A DNA stretch of 64,000 nt, from contig VWVT01000011.1 in NCBI GenBank assembly GCA_008638415.1, forward strand, positions 124,001-188,000. The letters run 5' to 3'. Both the position numbers and the translations under genes were made by a program. This DNA is from Nocardiopsis sinuspersici. GTDB lineage: Bacteria > Actinomycetota > Actinomycetes > Streptosporangiales > Streptosporangiaceae. The notes under the pieces are model-generated. The model was not told where the DNA came from, made no database searches, and saw only the letters and a list, made by a program, of their open reading frames with translations. Shown in pieces: positions 23,868 to 31,937 of this stretch; within the stretch, counting starts at the first letter, position 1, and each line of letters opens with the position of its first letter.

Positions 23868-26183
23868 GTGAGGGCGGCAGTTCTCGAACGGGTCAGCACT
23901 GAGGAGCAGACCCTCGGCTACGGCCTGGATGTTCAAGACGAGGCTTGCAAGGGCTACGTCGGCGCCCGGGGTTGGTCGCTGGTGGACGTCTACGCCGACG
24001 AAGGCGTGTCCGGGTCGCTGACCTCGCGCCCCGAATTCGATCGGCTGATGGCAGACGCCGAAGCGGGCCACATCGACACCGTGGTCGTTCACAAGTTCGA
24101 CCGGGTCGGACGTACAGGGCGTGCGTTCTGGCGCTGGATCTGGCGGCTGGAAGACCTCGACATCGCGATCGTGTCAGTCACGCAGGACATCGACACCACC
24201 ACCACGCACGGCAAGCTGATGCTCCAGCAGTACGCCGCGTTCTCCGAGCTTGAATACAACCTGATCCGGGAGCGCACACAGGGCGGATTGCAGGCGAAGG
24301 CCGCCAGGGGCGGCTGGGTTGGCGGGGCACCTCCTTACGGGTGGCGCATCGAGGGCCAGGGCAAGAGGGGCTCGTACCTGGTTGCCGACGAGCACGAGGC
24401 CACTGTCCTGCGCACTGCCCGCGCATACCTGGTGGAGCGTGGCCTGGACGTGGGCGACACCGCCGCGCGGCTCAACGCCATGGGCATGTTGACCAGGTCT
24501 GGGCGCCCCTGGTCGGCGGTGAACCTGCGTGCCCGGCTGTTGAGCGACTCGACCACCAAGGCACAGGTTGTGTTCCGCAACCCCGCTCGGGCCAGCGCCG
24601 GGCGTGGGGCCAAGATCAACCGCGACGGCACTCCCAAGTACGGCGCGACGGTGGTCATCCCGCTTGACCCGATCTTCACCCCTGCCGAAGTGACTGAGCT
24701 GCGCGAGGCGCTGCGCCCGACCAGGCCGGGCACGGGCCCCGAGCGTAGGGCGTACCCGCTGTCAAAGCGGCTGTTCGGGCAGTGCGGGGCGTACTACGTG
24801 GGTGGCAAGGGCGGGCGGAAGGACCGACCAAACGGCGTAGGGGTCGGCCCGACCTACCGGTGCAAGGGGCGAGTGGCCCACCACCGGGGCGCGCAGGTGT
24901 GCGACGACTCGGCCATTCCGGCGCGCGAGATGGAGGCGCGCGTGTGGGATGAGGTGGTGGCGCTGCTGGGCGATGCCGACCGGTTGCGCGCCATGGCCGC
25001 CGAATGGGTGAAGTCGGTCGCCTCTGGGTCGGCCACCGACCACGCCGAGCGCATCGCCGACCTTGACCGCCAGATCGCCGAGCACTCCCGGGCCATCACC
25101 CAGACCGTCACCGACTACGCAAAGGCGGGGCTGCCCGCCGTCGCGGTGGAGGCCGCGACGCGCACGCTCACCAGCGAGCTGGAGCAGCTGGAGGCGATGC
25201 GCGCCGAGGCCATCGCGTGGCAGGCCGAGACCGAGGCCGCGCGCAGCCGTGCCGACGATCTTGCAGACCTGGCCGACATGGCGCGCGAGCGGCTGGCCGA
25301 CCTGGGGCCGGACGAGCGCGCCGAGGTGCTGGAGCTGCTGGACGTGCGAGTGACGGTCACGGGGCCGGTGCCGATGCCGCAGATCGGCAAGCCGTGTTCG
25401 CTGTCGCAGTGGTTCATCAACAACGACCGGATGGTGCCGCCGGAGCTGTGCGACGAGGCGTGGGCGCTGGTGGCGCCGATCGTGGACGAGTGGGAGGGCG
25501 GGCGCCGCACGCACTCGGGCACGATGCTGGACGGGCGGGCGGTGCTGAACGCGGTGTTCCACAAGGCGCGCACCCGGTGCACGTGGCGCGAGATCCCCGA
25601 CCGGTACGGCAACGGCAACAGCATCCACACCCGGTTCAAGCGCTGGGACGCTGACGGGACGTGGGCCCGGGTCATGGAGGCGCTGCCGAACGTGGGCACG
25701 CCGCACCTGGGCATGGTCGGGCTGCCGTCCGTACGGATCGAGGGCCGCGTAGACCCCCGGCTTGTTGCCGACACCGGAGCCGGACACGAAGCGGGTACCC
25801 ACGAAACAGGCTCGCCCGGTCCGGTCACCTCGGCGATGTCGGCGGGCTGCCACCTGCTGCTCCGTGACTGGCAGGCGGGGTGTGTCACCTGCGCGGACGA
25901 CGTCCTCGCCCAGGTGGGCGCGCTGGGGGAGGAACCACCGCCCGGAACCGGACCGCTGCGGGTGTCGGCCGAACTCGACCGGGACGGCGTCCGCGTGCTC
26001 GAAGCGGTGCCGCGCTCCGGGGCCGGCCCGGCGGTGATCGCGGCGGCCTGCGGGGTCGGCCTGGACAAGACCATGCGCGTCCTGGGGCTGCTGGCCGCCA
26101 CCGGCCTGGTGGAGCGCTGCCAGTCGGGCTGGCGGCTTCCGCGCTGGGAGGGGAGCCGAGCCGAGGGGGAGAAGCCGAACTGA
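23868..26183 (+). CDS. int: Large serine integrase, fused in frame to DprA C-terminus
   Basis: 771-codon frame from GTG 23868 (GAAGGGA upstream). Resolvase catalytic domain about 1-145, with Ser10 in LERVSTEEQ and the VHKFDRVGRTGRAF and YAAFSELEYNLIRERT motifs. Recombinase domain about 155-290. Zinc-ribbon-like region about 303-365 with three visible Cys (QCGAYYVGG, YRCKGR, QVCDD). Coiled coil about 385-490. A DUF4096/IS5-transposase-N-like module at about 510-605 (EAWALVAPIVDEW; RCTWREIPDRYGNGNSIHTR; FKRWDADGTWARVMEAL). Codons 651-771 lie beyond attR and are native dprA. In the circular form the protein would instead end after 22 element codons (5126-5194), about 672 aa. Confidence 0.92.
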   Translation: MRAAVLERVSTEEQTLGYGLDVQDEACKGYVGARGWSLVDVYADEGVSGSLTSRPEFDRLMADAEAGHIDTVVVHKFDRVGRTGRAFWRWIWRLEDLDIAIVSVTQDIDTTTTHGKLMLQQYAAFSELEYNLIRERTQGGLQAKAARGGWVGGAPPYGWRIEGQGKRGSYLVADEHEATVLRTARAYLVERGLDVGDTAARLNAMGMLTRSGRPWSAVNLRARLLSDSTTKAQVVFRNPARASAGRGAKINRDGTPKYGATVVIPLDPIFTPAEVTELREALRPTRPGTGPERRAYPLSKRLFGQCGAYYVGGKGGRKDRPNGVGVGPTYRCKGRVAHHRGAQVCDDSAIPAREMEARVWDEVVALLGDADRLRAMAAEWVKSVASGSATDHAERIADLDRQIAEHSRAITQTVTDYAKAGLPAVAVEAATRTLTSELEQLEAMRAEAIAWQAETEAARSRADDLADLADMARERLADLGPDERAEVLELLDVRVTVTGPVPMPQIGKPCSLSQWFINNDRMVPPELCDEAWALVAPIVDEWEGGRRTHSGTMLDGRAVLNAVFHKARTRCTWREIPDRYGNGNSIHTRFKRWDADGTWARVMEALPNVGTPHLGMVGLPSVRIEGRVDPRLVADTGAGHEAGTHETGSPGPVTSAMSAGCHLLLRDWQAGCVTCADDVLAQVGALGEEPPPGTGPLRVSAELDRDGVRVLEAVPRSGAGPAVIAAACGVGLDKTMRVLGLLAATGLVERCQSGWRLPRWEGSRAEGEKPN
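25790..25830 (+). other. attR: attR of the integrated element (crossover about 25815-25817)
   Basis: Element arm gaaacaggc (25803-25811), spacer tcg, shared CCC (25815-25817), then dprA sequence ggtccggtc. Joined with the attL arm, the reconstructed attP is gaaacaggc-tcgcccac-gcctgtttc: 9-bp perfect arms around an 8-bp spacer whose centre falls in the shared CC. Confidence 0.8.
25818..26183 (+). pseudogene. dprA: DprA C-terminal remainder (winged helix), now read from the integrase frame
   Basis: 121 codons beginning GPVTSAMSAGCHLLLRDW, the continuation of DprA after MAVP. The winged-helix domain DRDGVRVLEAVPRSGAGPAV, IAAACGVGLDKTMRVLGLLA and LVERCQSGWRLPRW follows. It has no start of its own and is in frame with the integrase, so it is translated only as the tail of that fusion. 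Intact dprA before insertion would be 4229-5125 plus this segment, about 420 aa. Confidence 0.88.
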
Positions 26184-26240
26184 GGGGAGGGGCCGCGATC
26201 TGGTTCGGGGGAAACCGCGATAGGGCGACAACGCTGTGGG

Positions 26241-26252
26241 TACGGTGTCGCC
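26241..26252 (+). promoter_or_regulatory. Leaderless-type -10 box (TACGGT) for ridA
   Basis: TACGGT (26241-26246) is followed by gtcgcc and then ATG 26253, with no Shine-Dalgarno sequence. This promoter would keep ridA-xerC expressed despite the upstream insertion. Confidence 0.55.
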
Positions 26253-26609
26253 ATGGCAAAAACCTACAGTGACGCCCTGTTGGCGGACGGGCCGCTGCTG
26301 TTCGTCTCCGGACAGGTCCCGGAGGGACCCGGGGGCGAGGTCGCCGGGGACGTCGGGGGACAGACCCGCCAGATCTTCCGCAACCTGGAGGCCGTCCTGG
26401 CCCGGCACGGCGCGGACCTCGGCCACCTGGTCAAGCTCACCTACTACCTGCGGCACATCTCCGACCTGGACGAGTTCCGCGGCGCCCTGGTCGAGTGCCT
26501 TCCCGAGGGACACCGCCCGGCCGCCTCCCTCGTGGAGGTGGGCGGCCTGGTCAACCCCGCCTACTTCGTGGAGATCGACGGGATCGCCTGCCTGTCCCCG
26601 GGGGAGTAG
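26253..26609 (+). CDS. RidA-family (YjgF/YER057c) protein
   Basis: 118 aa. The Rid fold is shown by LLFVSGQVPEGPGGEV, QTRQIFRNLEAVLARHGADL, LVKLTYYLRHISDLDEF and the conserved Arg segment GHRPAASLVEVGGL. RidA enzymes hydrolyse reactive enamine/imine intermediates made by PLP enzymes. The Arg expected for the substrate carboxylate (HRPAAS) is present, supporting an active type. It sits between dprA and xerC with a 3-nt gap to xerC, so the two are likely cotranscribed. Confidence 0.88.
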   Translation: MAKTYSDALLADGPLLFVSGQVPEGPGGEVAGDVGGQTRQIFRNLEAVLARHGADLGHLVKLTYYLRHISDLDEFRGALVECLPEGHRPAASLVEVGGLVNPAYFVEIDGIACLSPGE

Positions 26610-26612
26610 AGC

Positions 26613-27482
26613 GTGTTGAACCGCTTCGCCGCGTACCTGTCGGGCGAGCTGGGGCGCTCGCCCCACACCGTGCGCGGCTATCTGGCCGACCTGCGCTCGC
26701 TCCGGGCCCACCTGGAGTCCCGGGGACGGGGCTGGGAGGACCTGGACGTGCCCCTGGTGCGCGCGTGGCTCTCGCATGCCCGCGACACGGGAGCGAGCCG
26801 CGCCACGGTGGCCCGTCGCGTGGCGGCAGTGCGCGCCCTCACGCGTTTTCTGTACCGCGAGGGGGTGCTGGCCACGGATCCGGGCCCGCGACTGGCCGGT
26901 CCGGCCCAGCAGCGCGCCCTGCCCGCGGTGCTCGACGAGCGCCAGGCCGCCGCCGCGCTCTCACGGGGCCCCGACGAGACCCCGGCCGCCCTGCGCGGCC
27001 GTGCGGTGGTGGAGACGCTCTACGCCACCGGTGTGCGCGTCGCCGAGCTGTGCGCCCTGGACCTGGCCGACGTGGACCGCGAGCGCGACACCGTGCGGGT
27101 CCTGGGCAAGGGCGCCAAGGAGCGCACGGTCCCCGTGGGCGGACCCGCGCTGGAGGCCATCGACGCCTGGCTGTCCGGAGGCCGCCCGGAGATGGCGGTT
27201 CCCGGGAGCGGTACGGCGCTGTTCCTGGGGGCGCGCGGCGGACGCCTGGGAGTCCGCCAGGCCCGTGAGGACGTGCACACCTACCTGCGTGCCGCCGGTG
27301 TGGACGGGACACCGCACGGGCTGCGGCACAGTGCCGCCACCCACCTGCTCAACGGCGGGGCCGACCTGCGCAGCGTGCAGGAGTTCCTGGGCCACGCCAG
27401 TCCCCGCAGTACGCAGATCTACACGCACGTGTCCGTGCAGCGCCTGCGCGACACCTACCGCCGGGCCCACCCCCGGGCCTGA
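26613..27482 (+). CDS. xerC: Tyrosine recombinase XerC
   Basis: 289 aa from GTG 26613. N-terminal SAM-like core-binding domain (about 1-85: FAAYLSGELGRSPHTVRGYL). Catalytic domain with Arg in YATGVRVAELCAL, Lys in VLGKGAKERTVP, HxxR in HGLRHSAATHLL, His in QEFLGHASP and nucleophile Tyr in QIYTHVSVQRL. It resolves chromosome dimers at dif with a partner XerD. The dprA-xerC neighbourhood is conserved in actinobacteria, and it is a host gene rather than part of the element. Confidence 0.92.
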   Translation: MLNRFAAYLSGELGRSPHTVRGYLADLRSLRAHLESRGRGWEDLDVPLVRAWLSHARDTGASRATVARRVAAVRALTRFLYREGVLATDPGPRLAGPAQQRALPAVLDERQAAAALSRGPDETPAALRGRAVVETLYATGVRVAELCALDLADVDRERDTVRVLGKGAKERTVPVGGPALEAIDAWLSGGRPEMAVPGSGTALFLGARGGRLGVRQAREDVHTYLRAAGVDGTPHGLRHSAATHLLNGGADLRSVQEFLGHASPRSTQIYTHVSVQRLRDTYRRAHPRA

Positions 27483-27549
27483 CGCTCCCCGGTGATCCCG
27501 GACTCTTTTCGGGTCCTCCTCCGCGCCCCTCCTCTCCCGCGCCCCTCGC

Positions 27550-27575
27550 GCCCGGAGGGCCTTTCGCCTCCGGGC
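27550..27575. terminator. Hairpin between convergent xerC and M23 gene
   Basis: gcccggagg (27550-27558) pairs with cctccgggc (27567-27575) around gcctttcg. It is in the 209-nt intergenic region of two converging genes. No long T tract, so confidence is moderate. Confidence 0.4.
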
Positions 27576-27691
27576 CCCTGCGCTCGGGGCCTCCCTGTTC
27601 CCGGGCTCCTCCCGTATCCGGCTCTCCCCGTTCCACCTCCTCACCCGGCTCCGCCGCACCCACCGCCCCCACCGCCTCCGGGCGGGCCCCC

Positions 27692-28174
27692 TCAGAGCGG
27701 CAGTAGGCGGAACTCCCCGAGGCCGAACAGGCCGAGGGGGTCGAGGTAGTCGGCGCCGCGGAGCAGCCCCCAGTGCAGGCAGGGGCGGTCGCGGCAGTGG
27801 AAGGGCGCGGCGGCGAGCGTGCCCAGCGGGTCCCCGGCGGCGACCGGGTCGCCCCGGGCCAGGCCGGACTCCACCGGCAGGTAGGTGGTGCGCAGCCCGC
27901 CGTGGCTCACGCTCACCACCGGTGTGCCCGCCACCGTGCCCGAGAAGCGCACACGGCCGGGACCGGCCGCGCGTACCTCCTGGCCGGGCTCCGCGGCCAG
28001 GTCCACGCCCAGGTGCCCGGGCAGCCACCGCTGCTCGGGCGGGTCGAAGGGGCGCAGCACCTGGGCGGGGGGATCCACCGGCCAGCGCCAGTCGGCGGCG
28101 GTTGGCTCGGGGCGGAGGGGGAACAGCAGAAGCGGAAGGACCAGCAGCAGACGGGCGAGGAGGAGGGGGGCCAT
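27692..28174 (-). CDS. M23-family peptidase-like secreted protein
   Basis: 160 aa from ATG 28174. A signal peptide or anchor (MAPLLLARLLLVLPLLLFPL) is followed by the M23 LytM-type fold: VLRPFDPPEQRWLPGHLGVD (HxxxD zinc ligands), GRVRFSGTVAGTPVVSVSHG, and the C-terminal CLHWGLLRGADYLDPLGLF. In place of HxH the motif is CLH, a variant I associate with actinobacterial members. It would cut or bind peptidoglycan outside the cell. It is convergent with xerC and divergent from rpsB. Confidence 0.82.
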   Translation of the reverse strand: MAPLLLARLLLVLPLLLFPLRPEPTAADWRWPVDPPAQVLRPFDPPEQRWLPGHLGVDLAAEPGQEVRAAGPGRVRFSGTVAGTPVVSVSHGGLRTTYLPVESGLARGDPVAAGDPLGTLAAAPFHCRDRPCLHWGLLRGADYLDPLGLFGLGEFRLLPL

Positions 28175-28277
28175 ACTCCAAGGGTCCGCTGGACGGGGCG
28201 GCTCCGCCAGGGAGAGCCGGAGACTGTGGACAACTCCGGAGGCGGCAGTGTACGTCCTGTGTATTCCCGACGGAGGA

Positions 28278-28283
28278 TAGAAT
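28278..28283 (+). promoter_or_regulatory. Candidate -10 box (TAGAAT) for rpsB
   Basis: TAGAAT lies in the 277-nt gap upstream of rpsB. No good -35 is visible. A small stem (ggaccg/cggtcc type, about 28342-28358) lies in the leader and could be regulatory. Confidence 0.35.
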
Positions 28284-28451
28284 CGTTTCCGGCCCTTAGG
28301 GACCGACCACAATACGCACGTCCACAAGCCTCCTCAGCGAGGGACCGTACCTGCGGTCCGCACTCCTTCTCCGGTGTGCGGCGGTACGGCCGGGACGTCA
28401 GGCACAACCGAAGGCGGGAGTCACCTCCCGCCACCGCAAGGAGGACCAGTC

Positions 28452-29459
28452 ATGGCCACAGTCGTGACAATTCGCCAGCTCCTGGAGAGCGGCGTCCACT
28501 TCGGGCACCAGACGCGTCGCTGGAACCCCAAGATGAAGCGCTTCATCTTCACCGAGCGCAACGGCATCTACATCATCGACCTCCAGAAGTCGCTGGCCTA
28601 CATCGACCGCGCCTACGAGTTCGTCAAGCAGACGGTCGCCCACGGCGGCACCGTCCTGTTCGTCGGTACCAAGAAGCAGGCGCAGGAGGCCATCGACGAG
28701 CAGGCCCGCCGCGTCGGCATGCCCTTCGTGAACCAGCGCTGGCTGGGCGGCATGCTCACCAACTTCTCCACCGTCCACAAGCGGCTGCAGCGCCTCAAGG
28801 AGCTGGAGGAGATCGACTTCGACGACGTCGCCGGCTCCACGCTCACCAAGAAGGAGCTGCTCAACCTCCGCCGTGAGAAGGAGAAGCTGGAGCGCACCCT
28901 CGGCGGTATCCGCGACATGTCCCGCGTGCCCAGCGCGGTGTGGATCGTGGACACCAAGAAGGAGCACATCGCGATCAGCGAGGCTCGCAAGCTGAACATC
29001 CCGGTCGTGGCCATCCTGGACACCAACTGCGACCCGGACGAGGTCGACTACCCGATCCCGGGCAACGACGACGCCATCCGCAGTGTCAGCCTGCTGACCC
29101 GCGTGGTCGCCGACGCCGTCGCCGACGGCCTCATGGCCCGCTCCGGTGCCTCCGAGGGCGCCGGCGAGCAGAAGGCCGCCGAGGAGCCCCTGGCCGAGTG
29201 GGAGCGCGAGCTCCTGGAGGGCAAGGGCGAGGCCGGTACGGCCGAGGCCAAGCCCGAGGCCGCCGCCGAGACCGAGGCCGGTGCCGCCGAGGCCGCCGCC
29301 GAGCAGGTCCCCGCCGACGCCGCCGACGTCATCCCGACGTCCGAGGCCGCCGCCGAGGCCCCGTCCGAGGCCACCGCCGAGGAGTCCCCGGCCGACGCTC
29401 CCGCCCAGGCCCCCGAGGCCGGCGAGGCCCCGCAGACCACCGAGGCCTCCAAGGAGTAG
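28452..29459 (+). CDS. rpsB: 30S ribosomal protein S2
   Basis: 335 aa from ATG 28452 (AAGGAGG upstream). S2 core: [51 protein letters not shown], and [20 protein letters not shown]. The last ~100 residues are an Ala/Glu-rich extension absent from E. coli S2 (241 aa) but usual in actinobacteria. It is followed by tsf, as is standard. Confidence 0.97.
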   Translation: MATVVTIRQLLESGVHFGHQTRRWNPKMKRFIFTERNGIYIIDLQKSLAYIDRAYEFVKQTVAHGGTVLFVGTKKQAQEAIDEQARRVGMPFVNQRWLGGMLTNFSTVHKRLQRLKELEEIDFDDVAGSTLTKKELLNLRREKEKLERTLGGIRDMSRVPSAVWIVDTKKEHIAISEARKLNIPVVAILDTNCDPDEVDYPIPGNDDAIRSVSLLTRVVADAVADGLMARSGASEGAGEQKAAEEPLAEWERELLEGKGEAGTAEAKPEAAAETEAGAAEAAAEQVPADAADVIPTSEAAAEAPSEATAEESPADAPAQAPEAGEAPQTTEASKE

Positions 29460-29471
29460 TTCCGTGCTCCA

Positions 29472-29519
29472 GCGCACCGTCGCCGCCCCGCCGCTGTCGG
29501 CGGGGCGGCGACGGTGCGC
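29472..29519. terminator. Perfect 21-bp hairpin between rpsB and tsf
   Basis: Arms 29472-29492 and 29499-29519 are exact complements with loop gctgtc. There is no T tract. It probably acts as a partial terminator or RNA-processing signal that sets the rpsB:tsf ratio, as known between these genes in other bacteria. Confidence 0.7.
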
Positions 29520-29579
29520 GGCCGGACCCGCTCCACTTTTCGTACAGACTCTCCACTCCAAGGGAATCCGAGAACAGTC

Positions 29580-30416
29580 ATGGCGAACTTCACCGCCGCG
29601 GACGTCAAGAAGCTGCGCGACACGACCGGCGCCGGCATGATGGCCTGCAAGAAGGCCCTGACCGAGGCCGACGGCGACCTCGACAAGGCCGTCGAGGCCC
29701 TGCGCGTCAAGGGCGCCAAGGACGTCGGCAAGCGCGCCGAGCGCACCGCCGCCCAGGGCATGGTCGTCCTCAAGCAGGAGTCCGAGGGCAAGGCCACCCT
29801 CGTCGAGCTGAACTGCGAGACCGACTTCGTCGCCAAGAACGAGCAGTTCATCGCGCTCGCGAACCAGGTCGCCGACTTCGTCGCCGCCCAGGAGGCCGAC
29901 GACCTCGCCACCGTCGCCGCCGCCGAGATCGAGCCCGGCAAGAGCCTCCAGGCCTTCATCGAGGACAAGAGCGTCGTCATCGGGGAGAAGCTGGAGTTCC
30001 GCCGCTTCGCCAAGTTCGAGGGCGCCTACGTCGCCAGCTACCTGCACAAGTCCGACCCGGACCTGCCCCCCACCATGGGCGTCCTGGTCGAGCTGGACAA
30101 GGCCGACGAGGAGGTCGGCAAGGACCTCGCCCAGCAGATCGCCGCGCTGGCCCCGCAGTACGTCGGCAAGGACGACGTCCCCGCCGATGTCGTGGCGCAC
30201 GAGCGCAGCATCGCCGAGCAGACCACCCGCGAGGAGGGCAAGCCCGAGCAGGCGATCCCCAAGATCGTGGAGGGTCGCCTCAACGGTTTCTTCAAGGACG
30301 TGACGCTGCTCGGCCAGCCGTTCGTCAAGGAGAACAAGAAGACGGTCCAGAAGGTCGTCGAGGAGGCCGGTGTGACCGTCAAGCGCTTCGTTCGCTTCAA
30401 GGTCGGCCAGGCCTGA
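29580..30416 (+). CDS. tsf: Elongation factor Ts
   Basis: 278 aa. N-terminal UBA-like domain with [22 protein letters not shown]-Ts core with [16 protein letters not shown] (the TDFVA motif that contacts EF-Tu), and the second half with [20 protein letters not shown]. It exchanges GDP for GTP on EF-Tu. ATG 29580 follows AAGGGAATC. Full length for the family. Confidence 0.97.
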   Translation: MANFTAADVKKLRDTTGAGMMACKKALTEADGDLDKAVEALRVKGAKDVGKRAERTAAQGMVVLKQESEGKATLVELNCETDFVAKNEQFIALANQVADFVAAQEADDLATVAAAEIEPGKSLQAFIEDKSVVIGEKLEFRRFAKFEGAYVASYLHKSDPDLPPTMGVLVELDKADEEVGKDLAQQIAALAPQYVGKDDVPADVVAHERSIAEQTTREEGKPEQAIPKIVEGRLNGFFKDVTLLGQPFVKENKKTVQKVVEEAGVTVKRFVRFKVGQA

Positions 30417-30433
30417 GAGCTTTGAGATGATGG

Positions 30434-30463
30434 AGGTGCCGGGGAGACTGCTCCCCGGCACCT
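30434..30463 (+). terminator. Intrinsic terminator after tsf
   Basis: 13-bp perfect stem (30434-30446 / 30451-30463) with loop actg, followed by tcgg. It ends rpsB-tsf transcription before pyrH. Confidence 0.65.
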
Positions 30464-30566
30464 TCGGTGGATATGGGCGGGTTCGGGGCGTGCGTCATCC
30501 CGGCCCGCGACAGGAGGACTCGGGGGACCCTGTGCCACTCGGGGACGACAAGGGAGGCCACAGGCC

Positions 30567-31322
30567 GTGAACGAAGCAACGAGCACCCAACCCGCCATGC
30601 ACGACTCCGGCTGGAAGCGTGTGATGCTCAAGCTCTCCGGAGAGGCGTTCGCGGGCGGGGGCGGTCTGGGCATCGACCCCGAGGTGGTCCAGTACGTGGC
30701 CGAGTCCATCGCGGAGGCGGTCTCCGAGGGCATCCAGGTCGCCGTGGTCGTCGGCGGCGGCAACATGTTCCGCGGCACCCAGCTCACCGAGGGCGGTATC
30801 GAGCGCGGCCGCGCCGACTACATGGGCATGCTCGGCACCGTCATCAACTGCCTCGCCCTGCAGGACTTCCTGGAGCGGCTCGGTGTGGACACCCGCGTGC
30901 AGACCGCGATCCACATGAGCCAGGTCGCCGAGGCCTACATCCCGCGCCGCGCCGTCCGCCACCTGGAGAAGGGCCGCGTGGTCATCTTCGGAGCGGGCCT
31001 GGGCGCGCCGTTCTTCTCCACCGACACCACCGCCGCCCAGCGTGCGCTGGAGATCGGCGCGCAGGCGGTGCTCAAGGGCACCCAGGTCGACGGGGTCTAC
31101 GACTCCGACCCCCAGCGCAACCCCGACGCGGTCAAGTTCGACAAGCTCAACTACAACGAGGTCCTCACTCGCGGACTCAAGGTCATGGACGCCACCGCGG
31201 TCAGCCTGTGCATGGACAACGGGTTGCCCATCGTCGTGTTCGACCTGATGAGCCAGGGAAACATCCTGCGCGCGGTACGCGGTGAGAAGATCGGCACCAT
31301 CGTCGGGCCGACCCCCGCCTGA
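30567..31322 (+). CDS. pyrH: UMP kinase
   Basis: 251 aa from GTG 30567 (GGGAGG about 10 nt upstream). Amino-acid-kinase fold with [41 protein letters not shown] and [18 protein letters not shown]. It phosphorylates UMP to UDP and is normally regulated by GTP and UTP. The order rpsB-tsf-pyrH-frr is conserved. Confidence 0.96.
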   Translation: MNEATSTQPAMHDSGWKRVMLKLSGEAFAGGGGLGIDPEVVQYVAESIAEAVSEGIQVAVVVGGGNMFRGTQLTEGGIERGRADYMGMLGTVINCLALQDFLERLGVDTRVQTAIHMSQVAEAYIPRRAVRHLEKGRVVIFGAGLGAPFFSTDTTAAQRALEIGAQAVLKGTQVDGVYDSDPQRNPDAVKFDKLNYNEVLTRGLKVMDATAVSLCMDNGLPIVVFDLMSQGNILRAVRGEKIGTIVGPTPA

Positions 31323-31376
31323 ACCGGCCCCCGCGACCACAGCAAGAACACCACAGTCCGAACCGGGAGCGCGCAC

Positions 31377-31934
31377 ATGATCGAAGAGACACTCCTCGAG
31401 GTCGAGGAGAAGATGGAGAAGGCCGTGATCGTCGCGAAGGAGGACTTCGCCACGATCCGCACCGGCCGTCCCTCTCCGGCGACCTTCAACAAGATCACCG
31501 TCGACTACTACGGTGCCCGGACGCCGATCAACCAGCTGGCCTCCTTCTCGGTCCCCGAACCGCGCATGATGGTCATCTCGCCGTTCGACGTCAGCGCCCG
31601 CACCGAGATCGTCAACGCCATCCGCAACAGCGACCTGGGTGTGAACCCCTCCGACGACGGCCAGGTCATCCGAGTGGTGTTCCCGGACCTGTCCGAGGAG
31701 CGCCGCAAGGAGTACATCAAGGTCGCGCGTACCAAGGCCGAGGACAGCAAGGTCTCGATCCGCAACGTCCGCCGCCGCGCCAAGGACACCTTCGAGAAGG
31801 CCGTCAAGGCCGGTGACATCGGCGAGGACGAGGCGCACCGCGCCCAGACCGAGTTGGACGAGCTGTCTCAGAAGTACGTCGCCTCCGTCGACGAACTGCT
31901 GAAGCACAAGGAATCGGAACTGCTCGAGGTTTAG
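31377..31934 (+). CDS. frr: Ribosome recycling factor
   Basis: 185 aa from ATG 31377. RRF motifs: [53 protein letters not shown] and [17 protein letters not shown]. With EF-G it splits post-termination ribosomes. The stop is 3 nt before the cdsA start, so the two are cotranscribed. Confidence 0.97.
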   Translation: MIEETLLEVEEKMEKAVIVAKEDFATIRTGRPSPATFNKITVDYYGARTPINQLASFSVPEPRMMVISPFDVSARTEIVNAIRNSDLGVNPSDDGQVIRVVFPDLSEERRKEYIKVARTKAEDSKVSIRNVRRRAKDTFEKAVKAGDIGEDEAHRAQTELDELSQKYVASVDELLKHKESELLEV

Positions 31935-31937
31935 TCG

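Larger units (their letters stand above)
5123..25817 (+). mobile_element. About 20.7-kb serine-integrase element inserted in dprA
   Basis: The boundaries come from dprA: deleting 5126-25817 joins ...MAVP to GPVTSAMSAGC... in frame, the standard DprA sequence. The right end encodes the integrase. The element also has a primase-helicase Rep, a DUF2637 membrane protein, many HTH proteins and small coupled ORFs like those of actinomycete integrative plasmids and phages. I see no TraB/FtsK ATPase, relaxase, capsid, portal or terminase gene. Parts (5.2-7.0, 15.5-19.1 and 22.55-23.3 kb) are visibly less GC-rich than the host. It is probably an integrative plasmid-like or mobilizable element. Whether it can excise is not known. 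Confidence 0.85.

Noticed and set aside
25378..25690. An independent IS5 insertion near the right end
   Set aside because: Only the N-terminal DUF4096-like module is present, in frame with the integrase, with no DDE catalytic core or terminal repeats.
5110..25830. Integration in a tRNA gene with a long direct repeat, as in many AICEs
   Set aside because: No tRNA at either end; the identity is only CCC and the integrase is a serine enzyme in dprA.
26613..27482. xerC as the integrase of the element
   Set aside because: It lies outside attR, matches chromosomal XerC and its conserved neighbourhood, and the element has its own serine integrase.
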